A stretch of 64,000 nucleotides of DNA from Tricholomella constricta (GCA_013368375.1 JAACJP010000029.1:248001-312000); one strand, 5' to 3'. Counted from the first letter of the stretch, positions 1 through 10,989 are shown. A program made the numbers and translations. Notes: a model not told the origin generated them from the sequence alone.

Positions 1-199
1 TCGAAATGAAACGCGCGCGTATAATTTATCACACTTGTAACACAAAGTTCCGCGGATATTGACTACACACTGTATAGTAGTTACTATAATACCGTGTTTA
101 ATGGACATGAACGCATATCACTCTTCCACTAACCTCATGGATTGTAAGAGAAATGTAAACAAAGTTTGTTCTGCCGCATAAGCACCAAGTCAGGATGGT

Positions 200-880
200 A
201 AATGAAGCGACGCCGACTTGGCGTTGCCCTTCTTGAAGAAACTTTCCCAGTTCTCGCGTATTACGGGCACGGCCTGGAAGCATACTGCGAGCATTTCTGC
301 AAAGGGTGCGAGTCCCTAGGTTGTCGATGTGTAGTCTTGACTATGTCAGCGTCGCCGACACCGAGGCGTAAACATTGGAAACATCGTCCAATGTCAGTAA
401 GTGGGAGTAGTAATATAAGTAATAAACACACCATAACCAGATGACGAATCCTGTTCTGTCTTTTCCCGGCGATCGTCGTTGTCTCCTTATACTCACAGAG
501 GTCGGAGATCTGTAAAAGGGGCCATAAACGTCTACGTACAATCTCATCTCAGTTTCATCTCCTGATACTGGAGAAGAAAGCCGTACCATATGCTCGTCCT
601 CGTCGTACCGCTTGAGCCCATCATTCGCCCAATCGACACTATCGCTCGAGAGAGGTATACATGATTCATCGACGAAAGACAATGCACCAGCGTCTATGTT
701 TCATGCAACTTCCACCACTCACAGGCGGCCGAGCGAATCGCAGGCCCTGGATACTCGGGATCGCCGAAGCGGAAGGTGTGGAGGGGGTTGAGGCGTACGC
801 CCGGCGCCTTGCCAGGGGTCGACAACATGATTCGTTCAGATATTAGTAGCCCAAGGGGCGGGAAACGAGAACGCTCCACC
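200..880 (-). CDS. unrecognised gene or gene remnant, at least three exons
   Basis: I do not recognise this product. On the minus strand several coding-like blocks follow one another. One lies around 775-850 (reads LNPLHTFRFGDPEYPGP). One lies around 520-680 (reads YDEDEHMVRLSS and ends VYGPFYRSP before a GTGAGT donor near 505). One lies around 205-305 (reads AVPVIRENWESFFKKG) after a plausible acceptor near 305. Spliced together they would make a protein of roughly 120-150 residues, but no clear start codon was found and an in-frame stop follows the last block near 200. Nothing in the visible residues names a family. It could be a real gene whose 3' end lies left of the window, or a pseudogene. 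The boundaries are approximate. Confidence 0.3.
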
Positions 881-2013
881 TTAAGTCAGAGGATGATTGT
901 GAAGATATACCTGGAGGGGATCTATATCAAAAGAAACATCTTTCGTGACTCACATCGAATTGTGCCCTTAAGTTAGGCATCGACTTGTCATTCCACAGCA
1001 TCTAAAAGTAGATAAACAGTTAATGCAACGTTAGGACAATCGTGCAGTGATTCATTAGCTCGGCCGACTCATCAACCCACGTTATAATGTACGCTTTGAA
1101 ATGGCCGATGTGAACCTATTCCCGAATATGTAGATCAAAGCCGAAGTCGTTGACCTTTGCCGCTGCGCCTGACGAATGGGAGTGCTCGAACCATGTCATA
1201 ACCAGGATGGACCATTCAGCGACCATGAGCGTGCGCGGCGCAATCACTTCTCAGCGAAGAGCAATCGGCATCGGAGTGACCACGGTTCCGAGGCCGACGC
1301 GCTGACGTACGACTGACTCTCTAGACGTACGGCGGGTGACACCATGTCGGGCGATGCGCGCTTTGCAGACGACGGATGTATAGTAATGCGCGGGGATGTT
1401 GGAGAACTCTGGGGGTAGTTCAAGTACCGACGATTGTCTGACGGTGGCATTTGACAACGCCCACGCTTGAAGTACAGTGATCCAGCCAAACAAGCTGTGA
1501 GCCCCAAGCTGAGGGTCTTCCCAAGCAGTGGGCAGTGCAGTATTTCGCGTCACACCGCTTCAACGTTCGGGAAGATCAAGAGATTCTAGCTGTGATCTCT
1601 CGTGGATAGGTGTGTGGACTTGAACCCATGGCGTGGATAACAAAAGATCCCGGCAAGATCCCGTAACTATCTAATCTGATTCGGATTCACAAAACACGCC
1701 CCACAGCTGAAATTCAACCAGAATTCAACCGACAATTCAATTTCAAGCTTGGAACCATTTTGCTGGACCTCATATCGATTGTTTGTGGTAAGCAGGACCG
1801 GATTCTCCTGCCATTCATTCAATTACGTCCGAGAGCGCTCAGCGTCAACCATGACCAGTGCATAAAGGCTCGCACCGCAAGTTCACAGCCACACGTCATT
1901 TATGTGGCCAATCCTGTGTAGCCCCTTTTGATCCCAGCTTCTCTCCTTTAAAGCACGTTTGTCCCGTCCTTTCCCCTCACCATACGCTTGATCCTATTCT
2001 TAACCAAGAGGAA
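881..2013. other. intergenic, presumed annexin promoter in its right part
   Basis: I see no supported gene here. The antisense reading frame around 1251-1553 has no recognisable motif or splice structure. The last 200 bases before the annexin start are presumed to hold its promoter, but I cannot point to a definite element. A short AATTCAACC-type repetition lies near 1710-1740. Confidence 0.4.
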
Positions 2014-5000
2014 ATGTCTTACATTCCCCAGGTTCGCATTCTCAGATTATCAAGCGTCCTGATCATCAGAACTAACTACTTAGTGTGGCGTTCACACAGT
2101 TTCCCAATGCGCCTCAGCCTGGCGCTCCCGTACGCGGTCGATTTCTGTTGAGATAAGACTGAATAACTAACCTTTACGTAGTCGAACGCGAACGCACCGC
2201 AAACCAACCATCCTACACAGGTCATTACCTCCGCTGCATGTTCTATGGTTGCTCCTCTGATCTAATTTCGTCTAGACTGGAGCACCTCAGCAGGGTACGA
2301 CTGCTCCATACCCACCAGGATACGGCCCACCTCCCCCGACCCCAATCAACCGCCCGGGAGCAGCCGCTACAGAGCCCCAATATCCGCCTCAGAACAATGG
2401 CGCTCAGTATCCTCCGCAGTTTGGACAACAACAGGCCTACTACCCACCGCCGCAATTGCCGCCACAACCACAGCACATTCCACCGACATTGTTATACGCT
2501 GGACTGATAGTGCCAAATCCTCATGCACCGCCCTTGCCTTACGGCGTCACCAAAGTCCCCGCATACGACCCCTCGGCAGATGCGGAAGTCATTCGAAAGG
2601 CGACCAAGGGGTTTGGGACAAACGATGAGCTTCGTAAGTTGTTACTTTCTGTGTTTCTCAGGTCTCCGCATTAATGATATGTACGCTTCACCGCAGTTAT
2701 CAAAACCCTTACGAAGATTCCCATCCTGGAAATGGACGCCTTGGCTGACTATTATGTATCCAAGAACGGGAAACGATTGGTCGAGCTGTTGGACAGCGAG
2801 ACTAGCAGTTATTTCGGGTATGTGTCCGGCTTTCGACCTGCTAAGCCCGCTTTTTGACGGTGTCCTCCAGGATGGGCATCCACGCACTCGCCACAGGCCC
2901 TCTGGCGTGGGATATAGAGCTTCTACATAAAGCCCTTGACGGTGCTGGGTGCGCGCAATTCTTTCAATCTCATCATCAAACTCAAACCAAGGGATAGCAC
3001 GAACGAGGACCTCCTCACGGAGGTTCTCCTTGGTCGCTCGAACGAAGATATCTATCACCTCACTGTGGGTTATAAACTCAGATATGGGGTAGATCTTGCT
3101 GTCAAGATCAAGAATGATCTTAGCGGCAAGACTGAGCGACGTACGTCACGTCCATCACTCCCATGACTGCCCGTTTTTGACTTTCCATTCAGTATATTTG
3201 ATTGCATTGAACGCCAATCGTCCACCGGACTCAACGCCCGTCGACCAAGCTGCGGTAGATAAGGACATCGAAGCCTTATTCGAAGCTGGACAAGGAAAGA
3301 AAGGCAAGGATGAGGTATGAAAGCTTGTTCGTTCGATATATGAGTGGACGTGACGCCCCTGGATCAGATGGTCTTTTTTGACATCCTCCTGACACGCTCT
3401 CAACCTCATCTCTCTGCCGTGTAAATCTCTAATCTCCCTGTTCTATCCTCCTGTACTGATCCCAGAATTATAGGATCCGAGGCTATGGGAACAAGTATCG
3501 CAGCTTATCAAAGGTCCTCAAATCTGAATTGTCTGTATTCCTTGCATTTCTTCTTGGACATCGCTTCCTCAATACCTGTAAGCCTGCCACCAGGCTCACC
3601 ACTTGCTCACGGGTCCTCGGAACATTGAACGTACGCTTCGATTAATTATTACACTCGCACGCCCATTACCTACCTTCTTGACTTCGACTTCTTAATACCA
3701 ACCCTAAACTCAACCTTACATACTTAAACCCCCGCCCTTCGTTGCGCTCCCACTTTCCCCCCGCGCAACGAAGGTCAGTAATATTAGATTCTTGTAAACA
3801 CAGTAGCTCACTTTCCCCCCGCGCAACGAAGGATAACATTGTCTTGTCTACTGTGTGAACCGCTAAGCCAAACCGCCATCTAGTGTAGGCGCGCCACCGC
3901 CGGCGCCCTTCCACTTTTTTTTTGACACCGGCAATATTGTCTAGGCCACGCTGTCTCGCAGGCCAACCACCCCTACCCCTCTGCTCACCCGATCGGCGCG
4001 GAAGGCTAACCCTGCAGCCTACCCGCTAGTCCCCGGTCTACCGACTACCGCGGCTACACGAGAACCTTCGGGCTCGAACGCCGGCTCACCTCTCGTAGCC
4101 CCGCGCGCGAACATCTCGCCACCTGACAGCGAGACTGATACCGATTCTGACCACTCGGGATACCCTGTCCGATCACCCCTGCTTACATCGTCCCTGCCCA
4201 CATCACCCCTGCCTACATCATCCCTGTCCACATCAACTCGCGCGCACGCCATGGAGTCCAACCAACTCGCCGAAGTCCGCACCGCCAAAATGAAAGACTG
4301 CCCGGTCCTCACGGCCGGAAAAATCACTCCCCTCGTCCTCCAGTCGTGGGCCCTCGCGTGTAAACGCTACAAGAAACATGCGGGCAAGTCGGACTCGGAG
4401 ATCGTCAGCTTCGTGGCCGAAGCCATGCTCGAACCTCGCCTCGTCGCGTGGTACCAGGCTGGACAGGCGCGCATCGATGCGCTTTCTCTTCAGGGCTATC
4501 TCGACGAGCTTGCCGCTCTCGTTCTGGAGAAGAATTGGGCGCACAAGCTCCGGGACACGATCATCTCCTCGAAGCAAGGTACCCGCGCTTTCATCGATTG
4601 GAAAATCGAACTCGAAAACCTCAACGCCATCCTGACCACCTCTTCGCCTGCCCACGCCCTCACCAGCGACGGATTGAAGGTCCAGCTCGAGGCGAACCTC
4701 AACCCGGAGCTCAAGCTCAACATTCTCAACGAGCCCGTTCTTTCGACGAAGCTCGACTCTTGGACGCTGGAGGTCAAAGAACGCGACGACCGCATCAAGG
4801 CCGAGGACGCACGCACCCAGCGTCTCATTGACGCCAATGCCGCCTCGCGCGCCGCCCGCCGCTCCGAAAAGAAGGACCTCCTCAGTCGCATCACCGACCC
4901 CCAGCCACGCTCGTCTAAAGGCAACTCCAATAGCAACGACGGCACCCGTCGCTACCTCCCTAAGCTCACTGACTCCGAGAAGCGCCTACTCGCTGACCAC

Positions 5001-8000
5001 GACGGATGTTCTAGGTGTCGTAAATTTTATGCCGGACATCGCACCCCGAACTGCCCTCTCACCGCTGCCAATGCTTGGCCCGACGCCGCCACATACGTCG
5101 AGCTCACTCTAGACATGGCCAATGCCGCGAAACCCAAGCACAGCACTCAGGCTGCGCGTGCCACGGCTGCCGCCGCCGTCACTGCCCAGGTCAAAACTGT
5201 GGCGGATAATCTTGACAACGAAACTGATTCGTACGTCGGCTCTCCCTTCACCATTCCCCATCTCGTCGCCACCCTTGACGCCTCCGGGCCCAACATCTCC
5301 GATTTTCCCATTCCTGTCCCCGCTCTGCTTGACATCGGTTGTCCCTCCACAGTGATTAGCAGATCGCTCGTCGACCAGCTCGGTCTCCGATGCCGACCCC
5401 TGCCCAAAGAGGAAGACAACCTCTCGTCGCTGTCGTCCACGCCGCTCACCTGCACCGAATATGTCAAATTGGAACTCACGTCGGGCAGAGGTGTATGGAG
5501 ATCGGGGAGCTTCAAGGCTAAAGTTTATGACGATTTACCTGTGCCTCTTATCTTGGGAATGCCATTTCTTTCATCTTGCCATCTCGTGATCCATCCCTTG
5601 AAGCGTACTGCCGTTGATGAACGTACTGGTTATGATCTCATGAATCCACCAACTTCACCTCCACGCATCTGTACCCCAGAACGCGTTACGCCACCTCCAA
5701 CACCCAAGAAAGAACGACGTCTCGCCGCCGCCACGGGAACACCCTCAGAACCGGCACTTGCGGGATATCTTCTCCCTGCACCTATCATGGCTGCTGTCCG
5801 AGAACGCATCGAGACGCTCTCCTTTGTCGAATTACTTGATCGGAAGGATAAAGAGTTCAAGGAACGCTACAGTGACCGTTTCCCGGTGCGCCTCCCGGAT
5901 ACTGTCGAAGACCTCCCGGCTCAAATCTACCACCGCATCCGACTCCGAGACCCCAACCTTGTCGTCAAAGGACGGGGGTATTCCGCCCCGAAGAAATTCC
6001 ATGAACCCTGGAAGAAACTCATTGATGAACACCTCGCCGCTGGGCGTATTAGACCCTCATCCTCCGAACATGCCTCCCCAGCGTTTTGCGTTCCCAAATA
6101 CAAGAACGGGATACCCGACTTAACGGTGCCTCCACGCTGGGTGAATGATTATCGTGAGCTGAACGCCAACACTGTTCGCGATAATTTCCCGTTGACTCGA
6201 ATAGACGACATACTCGCGGCGTGTGGACGCGGGAAGGTGTTCGGAAAGATAGATATGACGAACTCGTTCTTCCAGACACGAATGCATCCCGACGACATAC
6301 ATCTAACTGCAGTCCGCACACCTTGGGGCCTTTACGAATGGACGGTCATGCCAATGGGTGGCTGCAACGCCCCCGCCACACACCAGCGTCGGATGATGGA
6401 TGCGCTACGGGAGCACATTGGTAAAATATGCCATGTGTACCTCGATGATATAGTGATCTGGTCCTCGTCGATCGAGGAGCATGAGATGAACACCACCAAG
6501 GTCCTCGAAGCGCTTCGCGCTGCAGGCCTCTACTGTAACCTCACCAAGACCATTCTCTTCGCAACAGAGATTTCCTTCCTGGGACACCGGATCTCGGGCG
6601 AAGGCATCTCAGCCGACCCCCACAAGGTCGATCGAGTTCTACGCTGGCCTCAACCCAAGACTGCCACCAATGTCCGCGGGTTCCTGGGTCTCACTCGTTA
6701 CCTCTCGGCATTCCTACCAGCGCTCGCTGAACACACGAGCGTCCTGACGCCCCTCACCTCGAAGGAATGCGACAAGGATTTCCCGCCTTGGACGAAGGAA
6801 CACCAAAATGCCTTCGATGCTATCAAAGCTATCGTCACCAGCACAGACTGCCTCACCGTCATCGATTACGATGATCCCACCCGCAAGGTTTTCGTCACCA
6901 CCGATGCCAGTGAACGCCGCACGGGAGCCATCTTGAGCTTTGGAGAGACTTGGGAGAAGGCTCGTCCAGTTGCTTTCGACTCTTACCAGCTCAACGATGC
7001 AGAGAAAAATTATCCGGTCCACGAGAAGGAACTCCTAGCAATCGTGAAGGCCTTGAAGAAGTGGAGAACAAGCCTCCTGGGGATCAAGTTTGATATCTAT
7101 ACAGATCACCGCACTTTGGAGTATTTCCAGTCCCAGAAGGAGATGTCGCGCCGCCAGATGAGGTGGTCCCAGTATCTCGCTGACTTCGATTATACCATTA
7201 TCTACATACGTGGCGAAGATAACACTGCGGCGGATGCCCTATCCCGTATGCCAGACGAAACACCAAGTGCAATGTTCGCAGCCTGCGCGCTAGCCTGGAC
7301 CCGCCATCCTCAACGCAAAACTGCAGGACTCGCAACCCTGGACATCTCTGCAGATAAGGAACTCCTGGAGGAAATCCTGGCGGGCTACGAAGCCGACAAC
7401 TTTGCCCAACAGCTCCGCCAAGGCATCAACGCCGGCAGCATCGCTGGCGCGCGTGAGGAGAATGGATTATTGTACGTAGGACGCCGACTCCTCATCCCTA
7501 AGGTTCCACGAGTTCGTGAACTCCTCTACAACCTCGCACACGACACGCTGGGGCATTTCGGATTTGACAAGAGTTACGAGGCGCTACGCGGCTCCTACTA
7601 TTGGCCGAACATGCGTCGGGACCTCGAGGAAGCCTACATTCCCTCTTGTTCACCCTGCCAGCGAAATAAAAGTCGCACGTCAAAACCGACGGGGCCTCTG
7701 CACCCTCTTCCAGTACCCGACGCACGTTTCGACACCGTCGCTCTGGATTTTGTTGGGCCTTTGCCTGAGGAAGACGGTAAAGACACAATCTTGACCATGA
7801 CCGATCTCTTAGGCGCAGATATACGCCTTGCAGGGGTCCACTCCACCATGACCGCGGCTGAGATCGCGGTCATCCTTTTTGACGAATGGTATTGCGAGAA
7901 TGGGTTGATGCTCCACATCGTGAGCGACCGTGATGCCCTCTTCACTGCTGAACTTTGGGCCGCCCTACACAAACTCACGGGTGTTAAACTTAAGATGTCC

Positions 8001-9569
8001 ACCGCGTATCACCCACAGACAGATGGCGCTAGCGAGAGGACCAACAAGACACTCAATCAGGCGATCCGCTACCACGTCGACAACAACCAGCGTGGTTGGC
8101 TCGCCAAGTTGCCTCGCGTGCGATTCGCCATGATGAACACGGTGAATGCCTCCACCGGATTTTCAGGTTTCCAGCTCAAGACTGGGCGCTCCCCACGTAT
8201 CATCCCTCCCATTGCACCTCCTACACCTGATGCCACTCCGGCGGAGCTGAGCGCCCACGAGATCCTTACCCGTCTCGAACTCGACGTCAAGGAGGCCCAG
8301 GACAACCTCCTAGCTGCTAAAGTCCGTCAGGCTTACCACGCCAATGAGCACCGTGGTCCGGAGATTGCCTATAAGGAAGGCGACCTCGTCATGTTATCGA
8401 CTGAGCACCGGCGCCGTAATTATATGCGGAAGGGGAAGAAGCGCGTGGCCAAATTCATGCCACGAAGTGATGGCCCCTACACCGTCGTGAAAGCCTTCCC
8501 CGAGGCATCCGAGTACACACTTCGCCTCCCCAACAGCCCAAAAACATACCCGGGTTTCCATGCCAGTCTACTCAAGCGTTTCACTCCCAACGACGCCGCA
8601 CTCTTCCCTGACCGCGAATTCACCAGGCCGGGCGCCGTCGTCACAGAAGACGGCACCGAGGAGAACCTAATCGACAAGATTGTCGATGCTCGACGTCGCG
8701 GCCGCGGCAAACAGTACCTTGTTCGTTGGGTTGGGTATGACCGTGACCACGACGAATGGCTCCCAGGACGGATGGTCGAGGACACCGAGGCCCTCGACAT
8801 CTGGGAAGCAGAGAACGGCACCGACGTCTGAGAGACGCCACATTTTTGAGTGGGGAGGGGTGTAAGCCTGCCACCAGGCTCACCACTTGCTCACGGGTCC
8901 TCGGAACATTGAACGTACGCTTCGATTAATTATTACACTCGCACGCCCATTACCTACCTTCTTGACTTCGACTTCTTAATACCAACCCTAAACTCAACCT
9001 TACATACTTAAACCCCCGCCCTTCGTTGCGCTCCCACTTTCCCCCCGCGCAACGAAGGTCAGTAATATTAGATTCTTGTAAACACAGTAGCTCACTTTCC
9101 CCCCGCGCAACGAAGGATAACATTGTCTTGTCTACTGTGTGAACCGCTAAGCCAAACCGCCATCTAGTGTAGGCGCGCCACCGCCGGCGCCCTTCCAATA
9201 CCCTTTGCATTACAGCTCTGGACACATGCGCGACAGCCTTCTCCACATCGTCGAGGGCGTCAAACCCAAGCGAGACGGCAACGGAATCTGGCGTGATGCT
9301 AAGTTAATTGACAAGGCAATGGTTGGTTTTGGTACTCGAGATACAGAGCTTGTCTGGAGGTGGGGAAGACGTGTGACCTTTCGATGATGCGCAAACTAAC
9401 AATGCTGTATTTGAATAGAATCGTCCGGGCGCATTGGAACCCCCATCGGATGGCCGCGATCAAGGAGGCATACCACAACCGCACCAGGAAGAAATTGGTT
9501 GACCGCGTGGGCAAGGAAACCAGCGGCTCGTACAAGAAACTGATGTTGGCTCTCATCGAGGACCAATAA
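2014..9569 (+). CDS. annexin, 12 exons, with a retrotransposon in its tenth intron
   Basis: Annexins bind acidic phospholipid membranes in a Ca2+-dependent way and act at membrane surfaces in trafficking and repair. My exon model is 2014-2031, 2100-2129, 2182-2220, 2276-2633, 2697-2817, 2871-2948, 2992-3140, 3193-3314, 3368-3420, 3474-3530, 9216-9359 and 9419-9569. It sums to 1320 nt and keeps the frame for 439 residues. Residues 1 to about 125 are rich in Pro, Gln, Tyr and Gly, as in fungal annexins. The core carries annexin repeats with the Ca2+-site pattern GFGTND near residue 143 and GFGTRD in the last repeat. The tenth intron starts GTCTGT at 3531 and ends ACAG at 9215. Without the inserted element it would be 59 nt, like its neighbours. 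Whether the enlarged 5685-nt intron is still spliced cannot be read from DNA. If not, the product would stop after about three quarters of the core. Confidence 0.9.
3577..3913 (+). repeat. 5' LTR of the chromovirus
   Basis: This 337-bp terminal repeat begins TGTAAGCC and ends CCTTCCA. It contains a 24-bp direct repeat at 3751-3774 and 3809-3832. A 12-bp inverted arm, CCTTCGTTGCGC, at 3736-3747 can pair with GCGCAACGAAGG inside either copy. The LTR is expected to hold the element promoter and polyadenylation signal. No certain TATA box was picked. Confidence 0.95.
4251..8831 (+). CDS. Gag-Pol polyprotein of the chromovirus, single uninterrupted frame
   Basis: This 1526-residue frame has domains in the order typical of chromoviruses. 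The Gag-like part covers about residues 1-250. An atypical zinc knuckle near 252-272 is spaced C-x2-C-x6-H-x4-C rather than the usual C-x2-C-x4-H-x4-C. The aspartic protease has LLDIGCPS near 358, where DSG or DTG is usual. The reverse transcriptase has the YLDD motif near 729. RNase H starts near TTDAS at 882. The integrase has an HHCC finger near 1095-1135 and a catalytic core beginning DFVGP near 1166, with SDRD near 1225 and a Glu near 1261. A GPY/F-like segment lies near 1408. A C-terminal chromodomain (about 1473-1521) is expected to steer integration to marked chromatin. The ATG at 4251 sits in CGCCATGG. There is no stop or frameshift, so the element may be autonomous. Confidence 0.97.
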   Translation: MESNQLAEVRTAKMKDCPVLTAGKITPLVLQSWALACKRYKKHAGKSDSEIVSFVAEAMLEPRLVAWYQAGQARIDALSLQGYLDELAALVLEKNWAHKLRDTIISSKQGTRAFIDWKIELENLNAILTTSSPAHALTSDGLKVQLEANLNPELKLNILNEPVLSTKLDSWTLEVKERDDRIKAEDARTQRLIDANAASRAARRSEKKDLLSRITDPQPRSSKGNSNSNDGTRRYLPKLTDSEKRLLADHDGCSRCRKFYAGHRTPNCPLTAANAWPDAATYVELTLDMANAAKPKHSTQAARATAAAAVTAQVKTVADNLDNETDSYVGSPFTIPHLVATLDASGPNISDFPIPVPALLDIGCPSTVISRSLVDQLGLRCRPLPKEEDNLSSLSSTPLTCTEYVKLELTSGRGVWRSGSFKAKVYDDLPVPLILGMPFLSSCHLVIHPLKRTAVDERTGYDLMNPPTSPPRICTPERVTPPPTPKKERRLAAATGTPSEPALAGYLLPAPIMAAVRERIETLSFVELLDRKDKEFKERYSDRFPVRLPDTVEDLPAQIYHRIRLRDPNLVVKGRGYSAPKKFHEPWKKLIDEHLAAGRIRPSSSEHASPAFCVPKYKNGIPDLTVPPRWVNDYRELNANTVRDNFPLTRIDDILAACGRGKVFGKIDMTNSFFQTRMHPDDIHLTAVRTPWGLYEWTVMPMGGCNAPATHQRRMMDALREHIGKICHVYLDDIVIWSSSIEEHEMNTTKVLEALRAAGLYCNLTKTILFATEISFLGHRISGEGISADPHKVDRVLRWPQPKTATNVRGFLGLTRYLSAFLPALAEHTSVLTPLTSKECDKDFPPWTKEHQNAFDAIKAIVTSTDCLTVIDYDDPTRKVFVTTDASERRTGAILSFGETWEKARPVAFDSYQLNDAEKNYPVHEKELLAIVKALKKWRTSLLGIKFDIYTDHRTLEYFQSQKEMSRRQMRWSQYLADFDYTIIYIRGEDNTAADALSRMPDETPSAMFAACALAWTRHPQRKTAGLATLDISADKELLEEILAGYEADNFAQQLRQGINAGSIAGAREENGLLYVGRRLLIPKVPRVRELLYNLAHDTLGHFGFDKSYEALRGSYYWPNMRRDLEEAYIPSCSPCQRNKSRTSKPTGPLHPLPVPDARFDTVALDFVGPLPEEDGKDTILTMTDLLGADIRLAGVHSTMTAAEIAVILFDEWYCENGLMLHIVSDRDALFTAELWAALHKLTGVKLKMSTAYHPQTDGASERTNKTLNQAIRYHVDNNQRGWLAKLPRVRFAMMNTVNASTGFSGFQLKTGRSPRIIPPIAPPTPDATPAELSAHEILTRLELDVKEAQDNLLAAKVRQAYHANEHRGPEIAYKEGDLVMLSTEHRRRNYMRKGKKRVAKFMPRSDGPYTVVKAFPEASEYTLRLPNSPKTYPGFHASLLKRFTPNDAALFPDREFTRPGAVVTEDGTEENLIDKIVDARRRGRGKQYLVRWVGYDRDHDEWLPGRMVEDTEALDIWEAENGTDV
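8850..8860 (+). other. polypurine tract of the chromovirus
   Basis: The tract GTGGGGAGGGG abuts the 3' LTR directly. In LTR retrotransposons such a tract primes plus-strand DNA synthesis. It is purine except for one T. Confidence 0.75.
8861..9197 (+). repeat. 3' LTR of the chromovirus
   Basis: This copy has the same length as the 5' LTR, and I found no difference when comparing base by base. It carries the same internal 24-bp direct repeat and the same hairpin arms. It is followed by the target duplication ATACC and then by the end of the annexin intron. Confidence 0.95.
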
Positions 9570-9816
9570 GCCGGATTACAATCTATTAATGCTCCTTGAC
9601 GTTGTCCAACTCAGTATTTTCGGCAATATGATAGGTTACCATTGCTTGACTCGTGGTCAATAAAAGTAGGGATTCGATCACACTTGTGCCCAGAAATAGT
9701 CTAGTTGTTGAGCAAGCGGGCCGGCCCGTCCGCGCCTCGGGAAAATAATGAAATTGAAACCTTAACCCCCATTTTCCGCCTCTGTTCATTGCCTCCGAGT
9801 CGAGTCGTGGGGGCGC
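9570..9816. other. short intergenic spacer
   Basis: This 247-bp gap separates the annexin stop from the next start codon. It should hold the annexin polyadenylation region and the next promoter. I see no definite element in it. Confidence 0.4.
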
Positions 9817-10989
9817 ATGGCCTCATTGCTCCTCCGCATCCTTTTCTGCCTAGGAAAACGTCCTAGGGACCCGGTTAGTTCTATATCTTCCTTGTACAAC
9901 CTATGCTGAATTCTCTCCTTGTTGTGCAGACAATACCTGATGATCGGTCGAGGCTTATCCCTGCGTCAGTCGTGGATGGGGAAATCCTGTAGGTTTATTT
10001 CTGCAAGGCACATACACAAGGGATCCGTAGGCGCTGATAAGGCTCCCTTCCATAAACTGCAGAACCGGAGATGCGCCAGGGCCCAACGCAAGGACTGCGT
10101 TTGACCATGTGATATTTCAGGAGAGGCTGGGAAGCATTGTACGGTCAAAGGAAGGGTAAGCATGTCCTATCCACGTCGTTCTGCACGACTCACCTTTATT
10201 TGAAATGCGAACAAGCATGCTAAATGGCCTCTCAGGAAAATGGTGAACGTGACATCGCCACTCCCTTTTAACCTGCACAATAAACCCCGGGCTCTCCTCG
10301 ACATCATGTCCCAGGGCAGCTACATGTCCTCCTCCTCGCGCTCTGCCTCAACTTCCACCTTCCACGAGAGTCAGTCACCGAACTCTGACCGTCACTACAC
10401 ATCGCGACCGCCGCCTCTCCGTGTGCTCTCAGGCCTCCGTATAACGCCCTTGAACTCGACCCCTCACTCTCGCTCCCGCTCCCCTTCTTCAGCGTACTCA
10501 GTAGCGTCATCTTCGAAAGACGTAGATAGCGACGAGGAGCAAGGTCTGGAGAAGCATGTCCATGAGCGGCCCGCTGGGATCCTGGGACTGCGCCTGGTGC
10601 GTAGGCATGATAGTGAATACGGGTCTATTGGACGACGGGGACGCGCGAAGCTAAAGAAGGTTGTCGACGGAGATGCCGTTGAGTGTGATGCATTGGATTT
10701 GGACCTGCCGGAGGTCGCGAGGGGTCGTGCAGATTCCAGAGACAAGTCTGGCGCTGGAATCAACGTAAGCAAAATATTTTCTCCTCATCTGAGTTATATT
10801 AAGCCTCACACGAATTAGGACGGTGATCGGCCATCGACGAGTCTAAAGGGCTCGCCTCTGGAATTCAACGAGCAAGGATGCAGTCTGCCGCCCCAGTTGC
10901 CCCCACAGCTTTCCATATCGCCAGCACCCGACACTTTCGAGTTCCGATTGCTCGAGGTCGGAGCGCTGAGCGCGAGTTGGGGCGAGTGA
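9817..10989 (+). CDS. unrecognised intracellular protein, 5 exons, 302 residues
   Basis: My exon model is 9817-9873, 9930-9988, 10063-10155, 10236-10764 and 10819-10989. All junctions are GT/AG and the frame is kept for 302 codons plus a stop. The N-terminus is short and hydrophobic (MASLLLRILFCLG), followed by a basic patch. Next comes a segment reading DDRSRLIP and then QERLGSIVRSKEGKMVNV, which looks like a conserved membrane-anchored adaptor-type N-terminus. The middle is rich in Ser, Thr and Arg, with an acidic stretch DSDEEQ. No enzyme motif is visible. A distant relation to small lysosomal or vacuolar adaptor proteins is conceivable, but I cannot support it from the residues. The consistent splice structure argues that the gene is real. 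Confidence 0.7.

Larger units (their letters stand above)
3577..9197 (+). mobile_element. complete chromodomain Ty3/gypsy LTR retrotransposon (chromovirus)
   Basis: The element runs TG...CA between two 337-bp LTRs that I read as identical. It is flanked by the 5-bp direct repeat ATACC at 3572-3576 and 9198-9202. The interior holds a leader (3914-4250), one long Gag-Pol frame (4251-8831) and a purine-rich tract just before the 3' LTR. It lies in the same direction as the host annexin gene and wholly inside one intron. Identical LTRs mean few or no substitutions since insertion, so the event is recent. A classical tRNA primer-binding site immediately after the 5' LTR is not obvious: the sequence there is a run of T followed by GACACCGG. 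Confidence 0.97.

Noticed and set aside
1251..1553. 100-codon minus frame
   Set aside because: Two overlapping frames of equal quality and no motif; not supportable.
4251..8886. Many overlapping reading frames on both strands inside the retrotransposon
   Set aside because: They are shadows of the Gag-Pol frame and show no domains of their own.
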